DNA of 25,991 nt from a virus, in IMG/VR virus record IMGVR_UViG_3300035698_010148, positions 1 to 25,991 of that record. The stretch is one strand, 5' to 3'. The first letter of the stretch is position 1. Every line of letters begins with the position of its first letter. Shown piece by piece: positions 23,843 through 25,991 of this stretch. The notes below the pieces were generated by a model. The model made no database searches. It worked only from the letters and a program-made list of their open reading frames with translations, and was not told where the DNA came from. The translations under genes were made by a program, and so were the position numbers.

Positions 23843-24310
23843 ATGCTTTATTTTTTATTGATCATATCAACCGGACTTCTGTTCGGAATTGTTCAGGGTA
23901 TGATTATGTTAAAGAAGTACGATGCTACTCATACTGATTTAAACGAGATCGGTATCAGGGGGCATGTACTGTTTAAGGTGTATCATTTTATTTTCTGCTT
24001 ATTCTGTGCTTCACTAATTATTTTTTCAATCATTACGTGGGAAAAGCGACCAGACAGTATATTGTTAATACCAAAGTATATTTCTATGCTTGGTGGTTGT
24101 TTTCTCATAGGTTGGTCTTTTAGTGAATTCTCATATCCGTTTATCCGGTGGGGTCAGTGGACCAGATATATGTTCGGGAAATGGCAGCTGTACGAACACT
24201 TGGTATTGTTCGATTTCTATTCAAGACGTTTATATGGTCGTGAAGTTGTAATAGCACATGCAGTAAGGATCATACTCGGTATATCGTTACTAATGTTAGG
24301 CGGAGTCTGA
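23843..24310 (+). CDS. Four-helix membrane protein, unknown
   Basis: A 155-residue integral membrane protein with four predicted helices at about 1-23, 47-66, 75-96 and 137-155. Aromatic loops lie between (YPFIRWGQWTRYMFGKWQLY, FDFYSRRLYG). No family is recognised. AAAAGGAG precedes the ATG with good spacing, and its stop touches the next ATG (CTGATG). It is the first of three membrane proteins at the end of the late operon, so a lysis or membrane-modifying role is plausible but unproven. Confidence 0.55.
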   Translation: MLYFLLIISTGLLFGIVQGMIMLKKYDATHTDLNEIGIRGHVLFKVYHFIFCLFCASLIIFSIITWEKRPDSILLIPKYISMLGGCFLIGWSFSEFSYPFIRWGQWTRYMFGKWQLYEHLVLFDFYSRRLYGREVVIAHAVRIILGISLLMLGGV

Positions 24311-24534
24311 TGAAGAAAAGACCTTGGTGGAAAGTTCGTAGAGTATGGGGCGGAATATTCGGTGGAGCAGCAATTGTTATCGCAACTCTCCCTGGCGCGC
24401 CTATTGTCGCTACGATTGGAGCAATATCAATAACGACTACAACAGTATCAACATTATTAGGATTGATTGGCACAGGTGTTTTTGGCTATGGTCAAGGTGC
24501 TAAAGCGAAACAAAGCGATTGGAGTAAAACATGA
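24310..24534 (+). CDS. Small two-helix membrane protein (holin-like)
   Basis: A 74-residue protein: a basic N-terminus (KKRPWWKVRRVWG), two hydrophobic helices (about 14-37 and 39-62, GGAAIVIATLPGAPIVATIG and TTVSTLLGLIGTGVFGYG) and a hydrophilic end. Size and layout match class II holins, which open the membrane for the endolysin. The overlap with the next gene is ATGA, and the start overlaps the previous stop. No holin family is matched with certainty. It lies 3.5 kb from the amidase. Confidence 0.55.
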   Translation: MKKRPWWKVRRVWGGIFGGAAIVIATLPGAPIVATIGAISITTTTVSTLLGLIGTGVFGYGQGAKAKQSDWSKT

Positions 24535-24845
24535 TTGAATATTATTCAGCAGGAATTATGGATGTGGCACTTGGCATCGTAACTAAAAAGATTGTTTTTA
24601 TCCCGGTAGTAACTGCAGCGTTACTTGCGCTTTTTAAAATCGTTCCAAACGATAAGATTCAGGCGGTTGTTAAGAAGTCTGCGAGATTTCTTGCTAGTAA
24701 GATCAACGTGGCCGTAGGAAAGAAGTCTTGGTTCAAGGGCTTATGGAATGCTACCATCGAACCTTGGCTTATTGACTTACTCGACAATACTGTTGTTACT
24801 TTTATGAAAGAGTTTACAGCAGAACTTAAAAGCGATAACGAATAA
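24531..24845 (+). CDS. Small membrane protein at end of late operon
   Basis: A 104-residue protein with one clear hydrophobic helix (about 20-38, IVFIPVVTAALLALFKI) after a short N-terminus, then a Lys-rich amphipathic region (KIQAVVKKSARFLASKINVA, GKKSWFKGLW) and a helical, acidic C-terminus. It may be a partner or antiholin of the previous gene, inferred from the ATGA overlap and the similar context. It is the last rightward gene, and its stop at 24843-24845 is 3 bases before the hairpin. Confidence 0.5.
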   Translation: MIEYYSAGIMDVALGIVTKKIVFIPVVTAALLALFKIVPNDKIQAVVKKSARFLASKINVAVGKKSWFKGLWNATIEPWLIDLLDNTVVTFMKEFTAELKSDNE

Positions 24846-24848
24846 CTC

Positions 24849-24880
24849 TTAAGGCCGGTTAACCTTCTTACCGGCCTTAA
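24849..24880. terminator. Bidirectional hairpin between converging operons
   Basis: An inverted repeat of 11 bases, TTAAGGCCGGT (24849-24859) and ACCGGCCTTAA (24870-24880), around a 10-base loop. The stem is GC-rich in a very AT-rich region. The plus strand continues with TTAGATTATTTT, a modest U-rich tail; the minus strand has no T-run. It lies between the last late gene and the leftward operon, and its minus side covers the 3' end of the leftward HTH gene. Confidence 0.72.
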
Positions 24881-25064
24881 TTAGATTATTTTCGTATCTA
24901 TTTATTTCCTCGATAGCAAACAGTATTATCCTGCCATGATTCATGGCTTTTTTCAACTTACCATCATACACATACTGGTAGATAGTTCGTTTCTTTATGA
25001 CGTAACCCCATTTTTTAAGGATATCGTCAATAGTATAGTAATCAATCCCTTTTATGTTTACCAT
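24849..25064 (-). CDS. HTH DNA-binding protein, MerR/excisionase type
   Basis: A 71-residue protein with a winged helix of the HTH_17/MerR kind: YYTIDDILKKWG is the first helix, KRTIYQYVYDGKL the recognition helix, and AMNHGRIILFAIEEINRYEN the wing plus last helix. Such proteins act as excisionases or small repressors. It starts at an ATG with GGAG 8 bases upstream, and that site is coded by the last codons of the preceding gene. Its 3' end forms the hairpin at 24849-24880. It is the last gene of the leftward operon. An attachment site was not seen, so an Xis role is not shown. Confidence 0.72.
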   Translation of the reverse strand: MVNIKGIDYYTIDDILKKWGYVIKKRTIYQYVYDGKLKKAMNHGRIILFAIEEINRYENNLIKAGKKVNRP

Positions 25065-25067
25065 TGG

Positions 25068-25241
25068 TTACTCCGCAGAAATAGAGTTATCTTTGCCATG
25101 TTGCGTAGAAATACAAGCAATAGTAACGTTTTCGATTTTACCACTACTATTGCCCATAATTCTTTTTTCGGTCTTTAAACAATGCTCAGTATCACCACTC
25201 CTACAATTGGTGCAAACACCATTTCTCGTTGTATTCTTCAT
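25068..25241 (-). CDS. Small Cys-containing protein (57 aa)
   Basis: A 57-residue protein starting at the ATG at 25241, chosen because GGAGG lies 7 bases before it; a frame open to 25283 lacks such a site and would overlap the gene before. It has CTNC (10-13) and C21 in GDTEHCLK, and one later cysteine (C43), which could make a partial zinc site. No family is recognised. It ends 3 bases before the ATG of the HTH gene. Confidence 0.5.
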   Translation of the reverse strand: MKNTTRNGVCTNCRSGDTEHCLKTEKRIMGNSSGKIENVTIACISTQHGKDNSISAE

Positions 25242-25251
25242 TTTACCCTCC

Positions 25252-25437
25252 TCAAACCACAAGCGTTCTTTCGCCAATATCAACTTCTAAATTTCTAAAT
25301 TTCTCGCCACATCTTTCGCATTCAAACACCTTTTCTGTGAAAAATATTGGCTTGCCATCTCCAACTGTTATTGTTCTGCCACGGTCTATTGTTTCTATAA
25401 GTTTAGTTTTATGATCCCATAAACATTTTACATTCAT
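25252..25437 (-). CDS. Small zinc-finger-like protein (61 aa)
   Basis: A 61-residue protein starting MNVKCLWDHKTKLIE. C5 and H8 together with CERCGEKF (from about C40) could form one zinc site of four ligands, like a small zinc ribbon. The ATG (25437) is preceded by GGAGGCGATATA, and its ribosome site lies within the end of the previous gene; a frame open to 25461 is less likely. Its stop is 10 bases before the next ATG. A DNA- or RNA-binding regulator is possible; nothing more specific can be said. Confidence 0.55.
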   Translation of the reverse strand: MNVKCLWDHKTKLIETIDRGRTITVGDGKPIFFTEKVFECERCGEKFRNLEVDIGERTLVV

Positions 25438-25670
25438 TATATCGCCTCCGTTATAAACCACAGAAGTTTATCTTTTGTGCATTTTTCACATAATCTATAA
25501 AAGACTGGTGTTATTTTGTTTCTTATGTAAACAATTAATTCAAAATTATCCATAAACGCATTGCCAGTTAGAATCAAATCTTTACGCAAAGTGTAGTTTT
25601 TGTTTTTCTCATCATCACTCAATTCTTTCCCGCAAAACAAACAATTTTTAGAATTATTTTCAATTTCCAT
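25437..25670 (-). CDS. Small zinc-ribbon protein (77 aa)
   Basis: A 77-residue protein with two CxxC knuckles, CLFCGKEL (C10, C13) and LCEKCTKD (C61, C64), a typical zinc-ribbon layout with a long loop that contains LTGNAFMDNFELIVYIRN. No specific family is recognised. It starts at 25670 with GGAGG upstream. Its stop (TAA at 25437-25439) shares one base with the next ATG. The last codons (TEAI) encode the next gene's ribosome site. Confidence 0.58.
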   Translation of the reverse strand: MEIENNSKNCLFCGKELSDDEKNKNYTLRKDLILTGNAFMDNFELIVYIRNKITPVFYRLCEKCTKDKLLWFITEAI

Positions 25671-25911
25671 CCTCTATCACCTCCGCTTTAAGGTCATTCT
25701 TTAAGCACTGTTCTCTCATATGATTCTCAGAGTCAAGGCACGCTTGGCAACGAACACCATATTTTATTTCTGCATTATTATGAAAAATACAATACTCTGG
25801 CGGACTCATTCTTGTATCACATCCGCTTGGTATATGTCTGCCGTCACATTCTTCTCCACACATATCAACGCTAATATCAATCTCAATCGGTGGATGGATC
25901 GTTATCTTCAT
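25660..25911 (-). CDS. Small Cys-rich protein (83 aa)
   Basis: An 83-residue protein with seven cysteines (C18, C22, C31, C41, C55, C58, C68) and four histidines (His6, His26, His44, His64), starting MKITIHPPIEIDISVDMCGE. The spacing suggests one or two structural zinc sites, but no family fits. The start follows GGAGGCGATAGA. It overlaps the next gene by 11 bases, and its own start overlaps the stop of the gene before (ATGA). Confidence 0.55.
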   Translation of the reverse strand: MKITIHPPIEIDISVDMCGEECDGRHIPSGCDTRMSPPEYCIFHNNAEIKYGVRCQACLDSENHMREQCLKNDLKAEVIEDGN

Positions 25912-25991
25912 TCTATCGCCTCCGTTCTGCCATCATTCATCCAAACAGAAGTAACATTGTATTTGCTTAAATCCGGCACATCTGCTTTCTC
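25908..25991 (-). CDS. C-terminal end of a leftward gene (partial)
   Basis: A frame entering from the right edge gives 27 residues (ending WMNDGRTEAIE) before a TGA that overlaps the ATG of the next gene as ATGA. The last codons, TEAI, contain the ribosome site of the next gene. The product cannot be named from this piece. Confidence 0.6.
   Translation of the reverse strand, partial: EKADVPDLSKYNVTSVWMNDGRTEAIE

Noticed and set aside
24849-25064. Integration module with attachment site beside the excisionase-like gene
   Set aside because: No integrase, tRNA gene or repeated core site was seen in the window.

Overview
The window is part of the late (virion and lysis) region of a tailed phage or prophage, most likely of podovirus type, followed by the end of a leftward cluster of small genes. 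The DNA is clearly AT-rich. Nearly all genes from 1 to 24.85 kb run rightward, tightly packed with ATGA or TAATG overlaps and strong Shine-Dalgarno sites (AAGGAG, GGAGG). The host cannot be named. A lipobox lipoprotein, a T7-lysozyme-like amidase and an SPase I signal peptide fit a Gram-negative bacterium. The strong Shine-Dalgarno sites and one textbook sigma-70 promoter argue against a typical Bacteroidota expression system, although the fibre's NNTG-type repeats resemble Bacteroidota 'tail fiber domain' proteins.

Layout. 0-2.5 kb: the end of an upstream gene, an N-terminally truncated HNH endonuclease, a decoration-like structural protein, a second HNH gene and a small zinc-ribbon virion protein. 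2.5-10.4 kb: the head-to-tail and tail module, comprising a P22 gp4-like accessory factor, an adaptor-like protein, a fibre-like protein, two small genes, an 866-residue nozzle/gp10-like protein, two tandem adaptor-like paralogues and a third HNH gene. 10.4-19.6 kb: three ejection-type genes ending in a giant protein of about 2551 residues. It carries DdrB/ParB-like, inorganic-pyrophosphatase-like and HExxH metallopeptidase-like domains, the architecture of phage 'polyvalent proteins' that travel in the particle and act in the newly infected cell. 19.6-22.9 kb: a small beta-rich structural protein, a one-pass membrane protein, a zinc amidase endolysin and a 700-residue fibre. The fibre has a signal peptide, six 16-residue repeats, an S74 self-cleaving chaperone and a C-terminal membrane segment.

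22.9-23.83 kb: a patch of small or broken genes. Three consecutive ORFs there are each interrupted by what looks like one extra base. One of them is a lipoprotein with its own sigma-70 promoter, lying between copies of a 12-bp direct repeat, which looks like a moron. 23.84-24.85 kb: three small membrane proteins, two of them holin-like, ending at a strong hairpin. 24.85-25.99 kb (minus strand): an operon of at least five tiny genes, four of them complete (three Cys-rich, probably zinc-binding, and a MerR/excisionase-type HTH protein) and one partial, converging on the late operon at the hairpin.

Together the genes build the neck and tail, supply proteins ejected with the DNA, make host-recognition fibres and lyse the cell. 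The fibre with export signals and the lipoprotein may alter the surface of the infected host.
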